In this document: piece by piece, positions 1 to 10,100 of the stretch
How the letters are laid out: every line of letters begins with the position of its first letter
Numbering within the stretch: position 1 is the first letter of the stretch
Source: Neostapfia colusana
Taxonomy: Eukaryota; Streptophyta; Magnoliopsida; Poales; Poaceae
NCBI GenBank assembly: GCA_030760725.1
Contig: JASWHV010000003.1
Span: forward strand, 117,274,153-117,338,152
Direction: 5' to 3'
Length of the DNA: 64,000 bases
Program-made: the position numbers and the translations under genes
Notes under the pieces: generated by a model
Seen by the model: only the letters and a program-made list of their open reading frames with translations
What the model was told of the DNA's origin: nothing
The model's database searches: none

Positions 1-2244
1 ACAATTTCAGAGAAATTCTGAAAATGTTTCTGGACATTTTCTATTGTCTCTGGAACAGTTTTATTAATCACACCATTAGGTGGATCAAATGAGCTCAAAT
101 GGATCTGAAATTTTTATGGTAGCTCAGAGATATTTTGGTGAACATCCCAGCAAAATTTCAGAATGTTCCTCCAAAGGGTTCTCCAATTAAAATTCTAAAC
201 AGTTTAAAATTTAGAGAATTAATTCTGGAGAAATAAGGATTTTGATGAAGTGAAACTTGATTTGCTGGAAAGTACTCAGAGAGCTGAATCCAACAAAATT
301 TGGTTCACTCGATTTGGAGTTTCCTAGCCAAAGTTATGAGGATTTGAAGTTTGAACAAAATCTGAAAATCGGGAAAAATTCAAACTGCTGCTTGTGGGGC
401 CCAGGGTTACGTGTCAGCTCCTCATCGGATGACACACGGGGCTACTGAGTCCTCTGCATGCAGCCACACCTGATCCGTGCCACAACAGATCCCAGTTTTA
501 AATTTCCACCACTGACAGCCGGGACCCACCGGCTTCTTCTTCCTCCAGCTGGTTTTTGCGCGCCCGCGCGCTCAGCTCGCCAGAGCTAACTGCTGCTCGC
601 CGGTTCGCCGGTTCCGGCCACCGATCGAGCTGAAGTTCGCCACCAGGGGGTTTGTAACATCAAGGAACCCGGTGGTGGGGTTATCTAGGGCTGCCGGTGA
701 CCGAAAAATGGCCGGCGACGTGTGGCAGCTTCAGTTGAGCTTCGGCAGTGTTGGCCAGGGTTCTTAGCCCATCAAAAGCTCGACCGACTAGCTCCACAGC
801 ACCAGGGAATGACCAGGAAGCTCGGCGCAACCTCAAACTAGCTCGGGAGTAGCCGCAAATACGGTCTCACCGTGCGACCGAGTGAGTCCGTGAAGAACAC
901 CCTCGGAAAAGCTTGGATTACGTCGCCCCGAGGGGTTTTCATGCAACGGATGCAAAAAGGATTTTGATCTCCGGCTAGTCTAGCTTCTACATGCAAGATT
1001 TGAGGACCTATGGAGAATCAGAGAGGGAGAATTTGCAGAAATCGTACCGGCTGCTCGGGTTGAACTCGCCGGAGCCAAATCTTCAAATTCGTCGTCGATG
1101 CTGCTCGGTCTGCTCCAAGACTTGGAGGAGAGTAGCACCACCATAGCACGCTCCCATAGCTGTGATCGCTCGGCCGTGAAAACCCCTGTGGAGGGCTGTC
1201 CACGAGCGCCCGATCATCGGCTGATGCTTGGTCGCGGCAGAGTGGACTGTGGAAGGGCGAGGGAGGCCGAAGCTCATCGGCTTCCGGGTCGGGGAGGTGG
1301 AGGCCGAGCTCAGGGTAGTGTTTAGCAGCTCGGAAAGGAATGGCGCGGTGATTTCTGACGATTTCCCGAGCAGGCCGAGACAGCGGAGGAAAATGAGCTC
1401 CGCTCGGTGTTCGCACACGAGGAGGAGAAGGCAACCGGGGTTTGCTTCGGCAGAGGGCGTGGAGCACGTTAAGAAGGGGATCAGAACCGACCTGGCGCTC
1501 GCGCGTGGGGGCAAGCAGCTGGTGGCGCGGTGGTTTCCCTCGGTGGCATACGAGCAGCACTCGGTGGCCTCGAACAGAGGCAAAGTCCTTTGCTTCAGGT
1601 GCAAGTGTTGAACTGCCACTCTGTGACATGTGGGTCCCACCCCCTTTTAACCTCTGGAATTAACTTTTCTCCACTGCTGTAAACAGTAGAGCCCAAATTA
1701 ACCCCAGGCATTTGAATTATCTACCCCTGGACCATTTGAATGTGATAGAATTCAAATTGGTTTGTGTTTGACTAAATTTCAGCACATATGCAGTTTGAAA
1801 TTCAAATAAAGTTTGAATTTGCTAAACTTAGCTCATGTCAAGATCAACTCCAAATGGAGTGAAAATTGGTGTGTGAGCTCACAAAAATGTGCTGAGTAAG
1901 AATATGCCTCCCATTTTTGAATTCATGGGATGGAAGTAGTTTGAATTTGAATTTGAGTTCAAACCACCCTCTTTCTAGTTATAACCAAAAAGACCTCAAA
2001 AGGTTTTGGACTTGGGTGAATTTTGGCATGAGCCTTCCTAGCAAGGTGTTGGAGTTTTTCATATGCTCAGCCCCTAGATGATGCATGTGGGAAATGCCAC
2101 TTTTGCATTTTGTGAGTTTATTCTCTAATGAGCATGTTGATGGTGGTTACTTGCTCTTCAAATGTGTTCATCAAGTTTCTTCAAATGAAGGTTGTGTGTG
2201 GTGATGAACACTTTGAATATGTGCCAAAAACTTAGGCCCTTACA
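1..2244 (-). repeat. S1: inverted 4-kb-type LTR, cut by window edge
   Basis: Reverse-orientation LTR of the N6/S4 subfamily. Read on the minus strand it starts at 2244 with TGTAAGGGCCTAAG and runs leftward out of the window. It matches S4 (about 43060-45291) nearly base for base in order, including the GC-rich core. It sits directly against N1 pol sequence, so it is an insertion into N1. Whether it is a solo LTR or the end of a complete element cannot be seen. The expected TSD on the hidden side is TGCAC (2245-2249). The open frames inside it on either strand are GC-rich chance frames. Confidence 0.85.
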
Positions 2245-2455
2245 TGCACGATTCTCATTCTCTATTTCTTGACAGTCCAGAAATAAAACTTCCAGCAGTT
2301 TACCACTCTACAACCAGCAACCTGGAAGATATTCTAGTAGTCCGAGAGTTCCCAGATGTATTACCGGATGATCTACCGGGTATGCCACCCGACCGGGTGG
2401 TGGAGTTCAAGATAGAACTCGCACTGGGAACCATGCTGATATCTTAAAGGCCGTA
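2245..2455 (+). pseudogene. N1 pol fragment, protease-RT linker
   Basis: Left piece of the oldest layer, N1. It encodes the stretch between protease and reverse transcriptase, with SPEIKLP and REFPDVLPDDLPGMPPDR, and is collinear with N6 pol at about 53459-53655. The frame ends at TAA where N6 has CGA, a change explained by transitions at a CpG. Element K is inserted right after this piece, and N1 pol resumes at 14597 on the other side. Nothing functional remains; it is a relic of a Ty3/gypsy polyprotein. Confidence 0.9.
2451..2455 (+). repeat. Left target-site duplication of K
   Basis: CCGTA directly before the TGTAAC start of K. The right copy at 14597-14601 is CCGGA, one mismatch. N6 shows the uninterrupted site, CCGTACAAGATGG, at about 53660, confirming that K split N1 here. 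Confidence 0.85.
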
Positions 2456-2857
2456 TGTAACACCCCAAAATTTTGTTAAGACCCTAAAATCATGTTAAGA
2501 GGGGAATTTAAAAATTTTTGGACGTGTTGCATGTTTTGCAAAAATTCAAATTCAAACTGGAATTCAAATTAAACTCAAATCAGAAAAGAAATAGAAAAAG
2601 AAAAAGAGAAAACAGAAAAAAACCGGCCAGTGGGCCGCAACCCACCAGCCGACCCACCCAGCGCCCGTGCCAGCCCGCAGCCGCGTGCGCCGTTTCCCCC
2701 AATGACAGGCGGGGCCCGCTAGTTCATCGTCTACCTCGCGCCAGCGCCGGACTCTCTCACCCGAATCGAAACCGATCGGGAATTCTCGCGTATTCCAGCC
2801 GAATTCCGTTCGGGGGCGACGCAAACTCGATCTAAACCACCCCGCCGCCCTCCCCCG

Positions 2858-2867
2858 TCTATAAAAA
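2858..2867 (+). promoter_or_regulatory. TATA box of K 5' LTR
   Basis: TCTATAAAAA after a GC-rich CCGCC/CCCCC stretch, followed by CCCCGGCCTCG. The same box is at 12042-12050 in the 3' LTR and, inverted, near 28832-28840 in the solo LTR S2. It is thus conserved in all three copies. Likely pol II promoter; the start site would be about 30 bp downstream (inference). Confidence 0.6.
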
Positions 2868-5729
2868 ACCCCGGCCTCGTTCTGTTTTTCCCACGCGATC
2901 CGCTGATTTTCCTCCGGTGAAAACCGAGACTTCTCCGGTGAATTCTGGCTGATTTACGCTCGGAAATTCCGATCTAACTCGCTGGTCTTGATCCACCGCC
3001 TCCGGGGAACCTCGCAGGTGCAGAAAACTCGGTGGTTTGCGGTTCAAACACAGCGCCGACGAGCCTCGCCGTGAATTCACCTCGGACCTCGTCGCCGACC
3101 GCCTTCCAGGACCTCCGAGCTCAAGAAAACCCCCGAGGTGAGATCCCCGACCTCCCCTCCACCGATCTATGCCATAAAATCACAGTTCTAGGAAGAATTC
3201 TCGAAGATCCGAAAGTCTCCGGTGAGATCGCCGCTTCCCGCCGCCGTGCGCCGCCGGCAGCGCCGCCCGCGTTCGATCAGAGTGACATGGCCGCTTGTGC
3301 GACGTTATAATCTCAGCCGTCGGTTTAAAATCGGACGGTCCACGTCAGCCCTGCGTTATAAAGACCGGAAATCTTACGTGCTACGCCCTGGGGTTCTCAG
3401 GAAATAAGAGCTAGCCCCGGAAACTTCTGATCTAGCCCCTGGAACTTCAGAAAATCATGTAAATTCGTTTAAAAATCAGTTTTAGCCCCTGGACTTAATA
3501 AAAATTAGGAAAAACTCCTCTGATAAGTGTAGCTAGACCCCTGGAAATTCTGAAAATAATATTATAGACCCTGTAGTGGGGTGAGTTTACCTTTTTAGCC
3601 CTGTTTAATATTTAAATTGGGAAATTGAATATATGGCAAGTGTTTAAAACTTAAAAAGTGGGACAAACATATTGTCAAAATTAAATTAAAGACTTTCTCA
3701 GTATTTAGGAAACTTTGGAGTGAGATAAAAACATATTTTGGGCTGAATTGAATCTGTTTAATTTATTATTCACATTTAGGGACACATTTTTAAGTAAAGA
3801 ATAATTCTAGAAAATAGGGAAAATAATTGTGAAATAGTTTACATCAGAGGAAAAGGTCAAAAATATGTTAGCAAATATTTTAGATCAGAACCTATTCTGT
3901 TTAGATGATGTATCTTGTTATTTTTATAATAAAGTTCACACTTAGGCATAGGAAATAAATCTGAAAATATAGCAACTAGTAAATGATAAATGGAGTTTCT
4001 AAAATCCAAAGAATTCAGTTTAGGATTGGTAGAAATTCTGAAGACACATATGGAGAAGAAAAATACCTTTCATGCACACTTGGTAGCTAAAAGGTGTATC
4101 AATTGAATATAAGGAATTTATTTAAATTGGAAACTCATATATTATATACAAACATAAAAATGAATACAAAAGTAGAAATCATATGCACATGTTTAAAAGT
4201 GCATGTAAGCCAAAATCAACACACATAGAGTAACCACAACACATAGAAATGAGAATGACTTTCATAAATATGAATGTGTGGTTTGTATGAAGTGGAAGTG
4301 TGAACCATGTCTTATGGATTGTTGTTTTTCTTTTGCTATGTGTGATGGTATGATGTGGAACCTGCTCAAGAGCAAGTTATTCCTTTACAAGACCAGGACT
4401 ACCCATTTCAAGAGCAGCAGGAAGGAGGCAAGTGTCCTTGACCACTTTGATCCTATGCTAGGATGTGTAGATAGAATTATTTGCATTGTCAAGTTAAATA
4501 TGAAACCCATGCTAGGAAGTTTCCCTAGAATTGCATCACCTTGTTTCCTTGTAGCTTGGGTTGGGATTTATTTTATCATGTCATTTATTATTATGCATAT
4601 GCTTAGCCATGCTTAGAATGGGATATTTGGGATATGAGATCATCAGTTTATTTTACCATACTCTTGAATGAGATATTGTGAGTTATGTAGAGGTAGGGAT
4701 CAAGGCAAGTTGGATGTTTTGGTTGGTGCTGGGTGCATGAGACTCGGGTTTGTGTTTAGTACTTGCCTGGATCCTAAGGACTGGTTCATGGAGCATGTAA
4801 CCTGGCTTTACAGTGCCAACCACATGCTCAGATGGGGCAGCTTGGCCAATTAATTAGGTGTATCCCCGGTGTAGTATGGGTGTGTTGGATGGTGCGGGGA
4901 GTAGGTGTCAGCTGGACTACCATATGAACCGCAAGGCTCAAGAGGGGGCCACTGCAGCGGGGTTGGAGCCTCTTGTATGCTGTTATGGGTGAAACCTCAG
5001 TGGGCCCACGCTCGTCGGGAATCCCTTTGTAAAGGCTTCGTAGTGATCTCCTGGCTACACACCTAGGAAGTGTGAATGTGGTTCGTAGCCACTGGCATAA
5101 TGGAGGTTCTTTTAAGTCCACCCGGCAACGGGGGATGAAATCACTACATGTGGGTACAGTGGTACAAACTCTGCAGAGTCAAAACTGTCATGACAGCCGT
5201 GCTCACGGTCAAGAGCGGCTTGGACTTATTCATGATTAGAGGATTGATGGTTTTGGAAGTTGTGGATGTTAAGCGGGGAGCTTAACATTGGAAATGATGT
5301 TATGGTTATTTGATTATGATGATGGGATGGGAGATTGGAACCATTTCACCTGTGTAGTAATGTAGGTGCTTAATAAGCTAAGGTGATAGGTAATAATTGC
5401 ATAGTGCTTTAACCATGAGTTCAACCTCCTCTTGTTTTAGCCATGCATGATATAATTTTCCCACACTTGCTGAGTACCATCGGTACTCAACCTTGCATAT
5501 TTGTTGGTTTATATTGCTGCTCAGGTCAAGATAATGAGGTGGTGTATAATGACCAAGGCTTTGGACCCGAAGAAGGTTTCTAGGTTCATGGAGACCCCCC
5601 GGGCAACGCCTGTAACGGAGCCCACAAGAATAATTTTCCGCTGCTAGTTTATTTACTTGTGATGAACTTTTTATTGTCCAACGAGACATTTGCTATGTAA
5701 GACTTATCTATATTCGACACCTGGCTTGT

Positions 5730-5735
5730 AATAAA
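5730..5735 (+). terminator. Poly-A signal in K 5' LTR
   Basis: AATAAA about 100 bp before the LTR end, also at 14495-14500 in the 3' LTR and inverted at 25920-25925 in S2. In the 3' LTR copy it would end the genomic transcript. Confidence 0.5.
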
Positions 5736-5755
5736 TGATGCTTCACTATTTGTCG

Positions 5756-5792
5756 TCACATGTATGAGAAAATGATCCTGGCATACATGTGA
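5756..5792 (+). other. U5-type hairpin of K
   Basis: Perfect 11-bp inverted repeat, TCACATGTATG paired with CATACATGTGA, around a 15-nt loop that contains GATCCTGG. It lies about 40 bp before the LTR end. An identical hairpin is at 14521-14557. The S2 copy has one stem mismatch. It occupies the position of the shorter covarying hairpin in the other LTR subfamilies, which also have GATCCTGG next to it. Confidence 0.6.
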
Positions 5793-5835
5793 TATTCACT
5801 CGGTTGTTCGTCGGAAAAACCGGGTGTGACAGAAG

Positions 5836-5848
5836 TGGTATCAGAGCC
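5836..5848 (+). other. K primer-binding site, tRNA-Met
   Basis: TGGTATCAGAGCC four bases after the 5' LTR end. It is complementary to the 3' end of plant initiator tRNA-Met, the primer used by most plant Ty3/gypsy chromoviruses. Confidence 0.92.
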
Positions 5849-6051
5849 AAGGTTGCCCGTAGGAACGTGGACCTAGGTAGAAATAGACGTATTTAAGGGC
5901 CTTATTTTCTTAAAAACTATTTTTACAAGGTGTGTGTTGAAAAGTGTTATTTAATGAGTCACTTTCTTCATCTTACCCCCAATTTTCATTCAAAATAGGA
6001 TTTTTGTTTAAAAAGTTTATCTAACCTAAGTTTAAATGCTTTTTGTTTTAG
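5849..6051 (+). other. K leader between PBS and extra ORF
   Basis: Untranslated leader of about 200 bp. It has a possible splice donor CCTAG|GTAG at 5876/5877 and a T-rich acceptor-like stretch ending TTTTAG exactly before the ATG at 6052. Splicing here is inference by analogy with the longer, better-conserved leader introns of N2, N3 and N6. Confidence 0.4.
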
Positions 6052-6831
6052 ATGGTTCGCATGATTCGCACCGCTCGCAAGTCCACAGGAGGGAGAGTTC
6101 CCGTAGTTGCCCTTGCCAAAAGAGAGGAGAGCCGTCCGGTGACGTACCTTTCCTACAGATTGGCAGTAGGAGGCTTGTTGCGCCGTCTTCGACGTATGCT
6201 CGAAGCCGCCGGCAATACGGGCAAGTTAATCATCCACTATAACTCCACCAGGACCATCCGTGAAAAGAGGGAAGAATGGAGTTCAGAGATGAGGATTATA
6301 CACGAAAATCGGCTGCTGAAGATCCACCGCTCTCCAGCTTGTAGAGCGACACAGGTCGATGCGGAGAAGGATGTCACCTGGGAGGCCATCACCTGCCAGA
6401 GTCATATCTATCGTCGCCACCTGAACAGGACTGAGTACATGTATGTCCTCCAGCGTGAGAGTGGTACCACGGAGTACAAATACCCGCCGGTGCAGCAAGA
6501 GACTTCCCATGAGTACATGGATTTGTGCTTGGAGGATGCTGCTATGCTAAGCACCCGACTGCAGGAGTGTCAACAAGAGCTTCAGGATGTCCGGGACACC
6601 CTGAAGGAAACGGAGGCGTTGCTGCGAGCCTGCTTAAGGGCGAGAGAAAGAGGAGATGGGAATGAACTGTGTGTCACCGTGAATGATACATGGACTCCAG
6701 ACTCCCCGGATCGCCGAGCGATCAGGCGTCGTCGCACTTCTCCACCAGCAGCCTCCCCACCCAAAGCAGAGTCAGAAGGCAGCCGAAATGATGAGGAAGA
6801 TCCCGAGGAGCCAGCTCAAGAAAACGAGTAG
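6052..6831 (+). CDS. K extra ORF with histone H3-tail-like N-terminus
   Basis: Intact 259-codon ORF between the 5' LTR and gag, sense strand; no function is known to me. The ATG follows TTTTAG. Residues 1-24 align without gaps to the start of histone H3: Met1, Arg3, the exact run TARKSTGG at residues 7-14, then Pro17 and Leu-Ala at 21-22, 13 of 24 identical. This keeps the ARKS motif around Lys9 (H3 numbering without Met). The rest does not resemble a histone fold. Residues about 30-155 are a mixed basic region. Residues about 160-205 form a probable coiled coil (LQECQQELQDVRDTLKETEA). After that come an Arg-rich patch (RRAIRRRRTS) and an acidic tail ending EEPAQENE. N6 has an ORF of similar order at 50656-51599. 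Possible roles, all inferred: chromatin contact, RNA or Gag interaction. Confidence 0.8.
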   Translation: MVRMIRTARKSTGGRVPVVALAKREESRPVTYLSYRLAVGGLLRRLRRMLEAAGNTGKLIIHYNSTRTIREKREEWSSEMRIIHENRLLKIHRSPACRATQVDAEKDVTWEAITCQSHIYRRHLNRTEYMYVLQRESGTTEYKYPPVQQETSHEYMDLCLEDAAMLSTRLQECQQELQDVRDTLKETEALLRACLRARERGDGNELCVTVNDTWTPDSPDRRAIRRRRTSPPAASPPKAESEGSRNDEEDPEEPAQENE

Positions 6832-7133
6832 TGTAGAGTCCTTCCCTTAGTTAGAGAGGTCGAATAGTCGAGTCGTTGCGTTAAGTTAATGGTGTGTTAA
6901 TGCTTGGTGTGTGATGTGAGTGGTGGAAGCCATGAGCAATTGTCCACAGCCTCGTCTTTAGATTGTTTTGCTTTGGTGTGTGAACCCACAAGAAATAATA
7001 TTGCATTTATTTTTGTGTGAGAAATGAACCCTCAGAAAAGTATAACAAAGTCTCAACACTTCAAAGTACAAACAAATGAAAGTAGTAAGATGATACTAAA
7101 TGCTTTCAAATTAACATTGGTTGATTCTGCCAG
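6832..7133 (+). other. Spacer between K extra ORF and gag
   Basis: 302 bp, AT-rich, no supported gene. It ends in TTCTGCCAG immediately before the gag ATG, which looks like a 3' splice site. Gag could therefore be expressed from a transcript spliced past the extra ORF (inference). Confidence 0.5.
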
Positions 7134-10100
7134 ATGGCTGGAAGAGGAAAAGGACGCGCTGCCAACCCCGCCAACAACAACGATGAGGCATGCAACCCTC
7201 ATCTTTCTGGAGGCCAGGACCGGGGTGGTCGCCGTGAAGGAGTTGCTCCCCTCCACCAAATGCTGGAGAATCAGAATCAGCTCATCCAGAACTTGACTCA
7301 AGTAGTGGCCAACTTGCATCACGTTCCACCTCCACAAGCTGCACCACGCCAACCAAGGTTGAGTGAGTTTCTAGGAACTCAACCTCCAAAGTTTGCAAGT
7401 GCTGCTGAACCTCTGGAGGCAGATGATTGGCTGAAGACCATTGAAAGCAAGATGAGGATCATACAGTGCCAAGGGTATGAGAGGGTGCTGTTTGCCTCTC
7501 ATCAATTGCATGGACCTGCTGCTGATTGGTGGACCACCTACATGGCTGCCCATCATGACCCTGAGAACATCACTTGGGAAGAGTTCAAGCGTAGCTTCCG
7601 CAACCATTACATCCCAAGAGGTGAACTCAAAAACAAGAGGAAGGAGTTTTTGGGACTGCAGCAGGGAAACATGACGGTGAGGGAATACCTCACTAAATTC
7701 ACTCAACTATCCCGTTATGCCCCACGGGACATAGAGACTGATGAGCAGAAACAAGATTGTTTCGTGGAAGGACTTACCGCAGAAATGCAGTGTGCAATGT
7801 CCTCAAATGAGTATGAGAGTTTCCAAAAGATGGTGGACAGAGCGTTTGTGGTAGAAAGGAAGCTGAAGGCCATGGAAAATGAGAATAAGAGGAAGGCCGG
7901 ATGGTCACATCAGGCCTCAGGGAGCAACACCCGCCCACGTCTGATGCAGCAACCTACAGGGCAGACGAACTGTGCTGCGGTACCCTACTCAGCACCAAGA
8001 GGGTACAACCCGAACTACAGGCCTCCCGCAGCACCAATACAGCCACAACGTCAGTTCGTACAGCAGCCTCGCCCTGCATATCCACCTCGACCAGCAGTAC
8101 AAGGACCCCCAAACCAACCCCAAGACAGCAAAGGCCAGGCACCTAAGGTTGGGGTGCAATGTTTTAGCTGCGGAGAAGTGGGGCACTACGCCCATAAGTG
8201 CCCAAAGAAGAAGCCCACGCAGCCACAACAGCATAATGTAATGAGAGGACGGGTGAACCACGTCACTATGGAGGAAGCACAAGAGGCACCCGACGTGGTA
8301 GTTGGTAAGTTTTCTGCCAATTTACACATTGCAACCTTGCTGTTTGATTCTGGTGCTACCCACTCATTCATTGCTCAAGGGTTTGTTAAGAAGCATGACC
8401 TAGCAACAACACAAATGAACCATATGCTAGCCGTAAACTCTCCGGGTGGAGAAATAAGGACAAGACAAGTGTGTCCCAAAGTGAACCTAGACATTAATGG
8501 GGTAGTATTTACTGCTAACCTCATAGTGATAGATTCACCAGGGATAGATATTATTTTGGAAATGGATTGGTTGACCAAACATAAAGGAATCATCCATTGT
8601 TCGACCAGAACGGTGGAACTAACTCACCCTAGTGGCACAAGAGTAAAGTTCATAATAATACACGAGCCTAGGAGGGACATTAAATTAAATCAAGTTGAGG
8701 TGAAAGTTGAGGAAATCAGGACCATCAGGGAATATCCAGATGTTTTTCCGGAGGAGTTGCCAGGTATGCCTGCCGATCGTGAAGTGGAATTCGCAATTGA
8801 GCTAGTACCTGGAACAGCCCCGATATACAAGAGACCTTATCGGATGGACTCCAAGCAGCTAGAACTCAAGGATCATTTAAGAGAATTGACGGAGAAGGGG
8901 TATATTCGTCCTAGTTCCTCACCATGGGGAGCTCCGGTGATATTTGTGCCCAAGAAGGACGGAACCCAAAGGTTATGCATGGATTACCGTGCCTTGAATG
9001 AGGTAACTATCAAGAACAAGTACCCATTACCCCGCATTGAATACTTGTTTGATCAGTTGAGGGGAGCTTGTGTGTTCTCGAAAATTGATCTCAGGTCGGG
9101 ATACCACCAACTCAAGATAAGGCAATCTGATATTCCCAAGATAGCTTTCGTATCTCGGTACGGACTGTATGAATACACTGTCATGCCTTTCGGGCTAACT
9201 AATGCCCCGGCATACTTCATGTATCTCATGAACAAGGTATTCATGGAATATCTGGACAAATTTGTGGTGGTTTTCATAGATGACATTCTCGTCTTCTCCA
9301 AAGATGAAGAAGAACATGAGAAACATCTAAGGTTGGTATTGCAGAGGCTAAGAGAACACCAACTATATGCCAAGTTGAGCAAGTGTGAGTTTTGGCTGAA
9401 GAGAGTTCCCTTCTTAGGACATATAATCTCGGAGGGAGGAATCTCCGTAGATCCCGCCAAAATCGAGGATATCCAGAAGTGGAAGACCCCTGAAAATGTC
9501 GGGGAAGTTCGAAGCTTCTTGGGATTGGCTGGATACTATCGACGGTTTATTGAAGGATTCTCCAAGATCTCGAGACCTCTCACCAAACTGTTGGAGAAGG
9601 GAATCACATTCACATGGACGCCACAGTGCGAGACGAGTTTTCAGGAGCTAAAGAAAAGATTGACAACAGCCCCAGTGTTGGTTATGCCTGATATGCAGAA
9701 GAATTTCACGGTGTACTGCGATGCCTCTGGAAACGGGTTGGGATGTGTTCTCATGCAAGAAGGGCATGTCGTGGCATATGCATCCCGGCAGCTTCGGAAG
9801 CACGAGAAAAACTATCCTACACATGACTTAGAACTAGCCGTAGTGGTACACGCGTTGAAAATTTGGCGGCACTATTTGATGGGGAAGAGGACCGAGATAT
9901 ATACGGATCATAAGAGTTTGAAGTACATTTTCACACAGCCAGATCTCAACCTCAGACAAAGGAGATGGTTAGAGCTAATCAATGACTTTGATGTTGGCAT
10001 CAACTATCATCCCGGGAAAGCAAACGTCGTGGCCGATGCTTTGAGTCGAAAAGTGCAGGTCAATAAGTTGAGCTTGAAGGGCATGCCTGCAGAATTAAAG

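Larger units (their letters stand above)
2456..5831 (+). repeat. K 5' LTR (3376 bp)
   Basis: Begins TGTAACACCCC and ends GGTGTGACA just before the PBS. From 5' to 3' it holds an AT-rich start with a short poly-A/purine run, a GC-rich block with a TATA box at 2858, an AT-rich middle and a conserved 3' quarter. The 3' quarter contains CAAG|GCAAGT (4701-4710) and CTGCTCAG| (to 5524), which could bound a GC-AG intron of about 820 bp at the same relative place as the intron in the N4-N6 LTRs. A poly-A signal and a hairpin follow. The small frames inside, on both strands, are not supported as genes. Confidence 0.95.

Noticed and set aside
1018..1640. Two overlapping frames of 185-203 codons on the minus strand, with others on plus
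   Set aside because: They lie in the GC-rich LTR core of S1. The same region of other LTR copies has different frames and stops, and there is no known domain.
6052..6831. Captured complete host histone gene
   Set aside because: Only the first 24 residues resemble H3; no histone fold follows and the ORF sits exactly where the N6 extra ORF sits.
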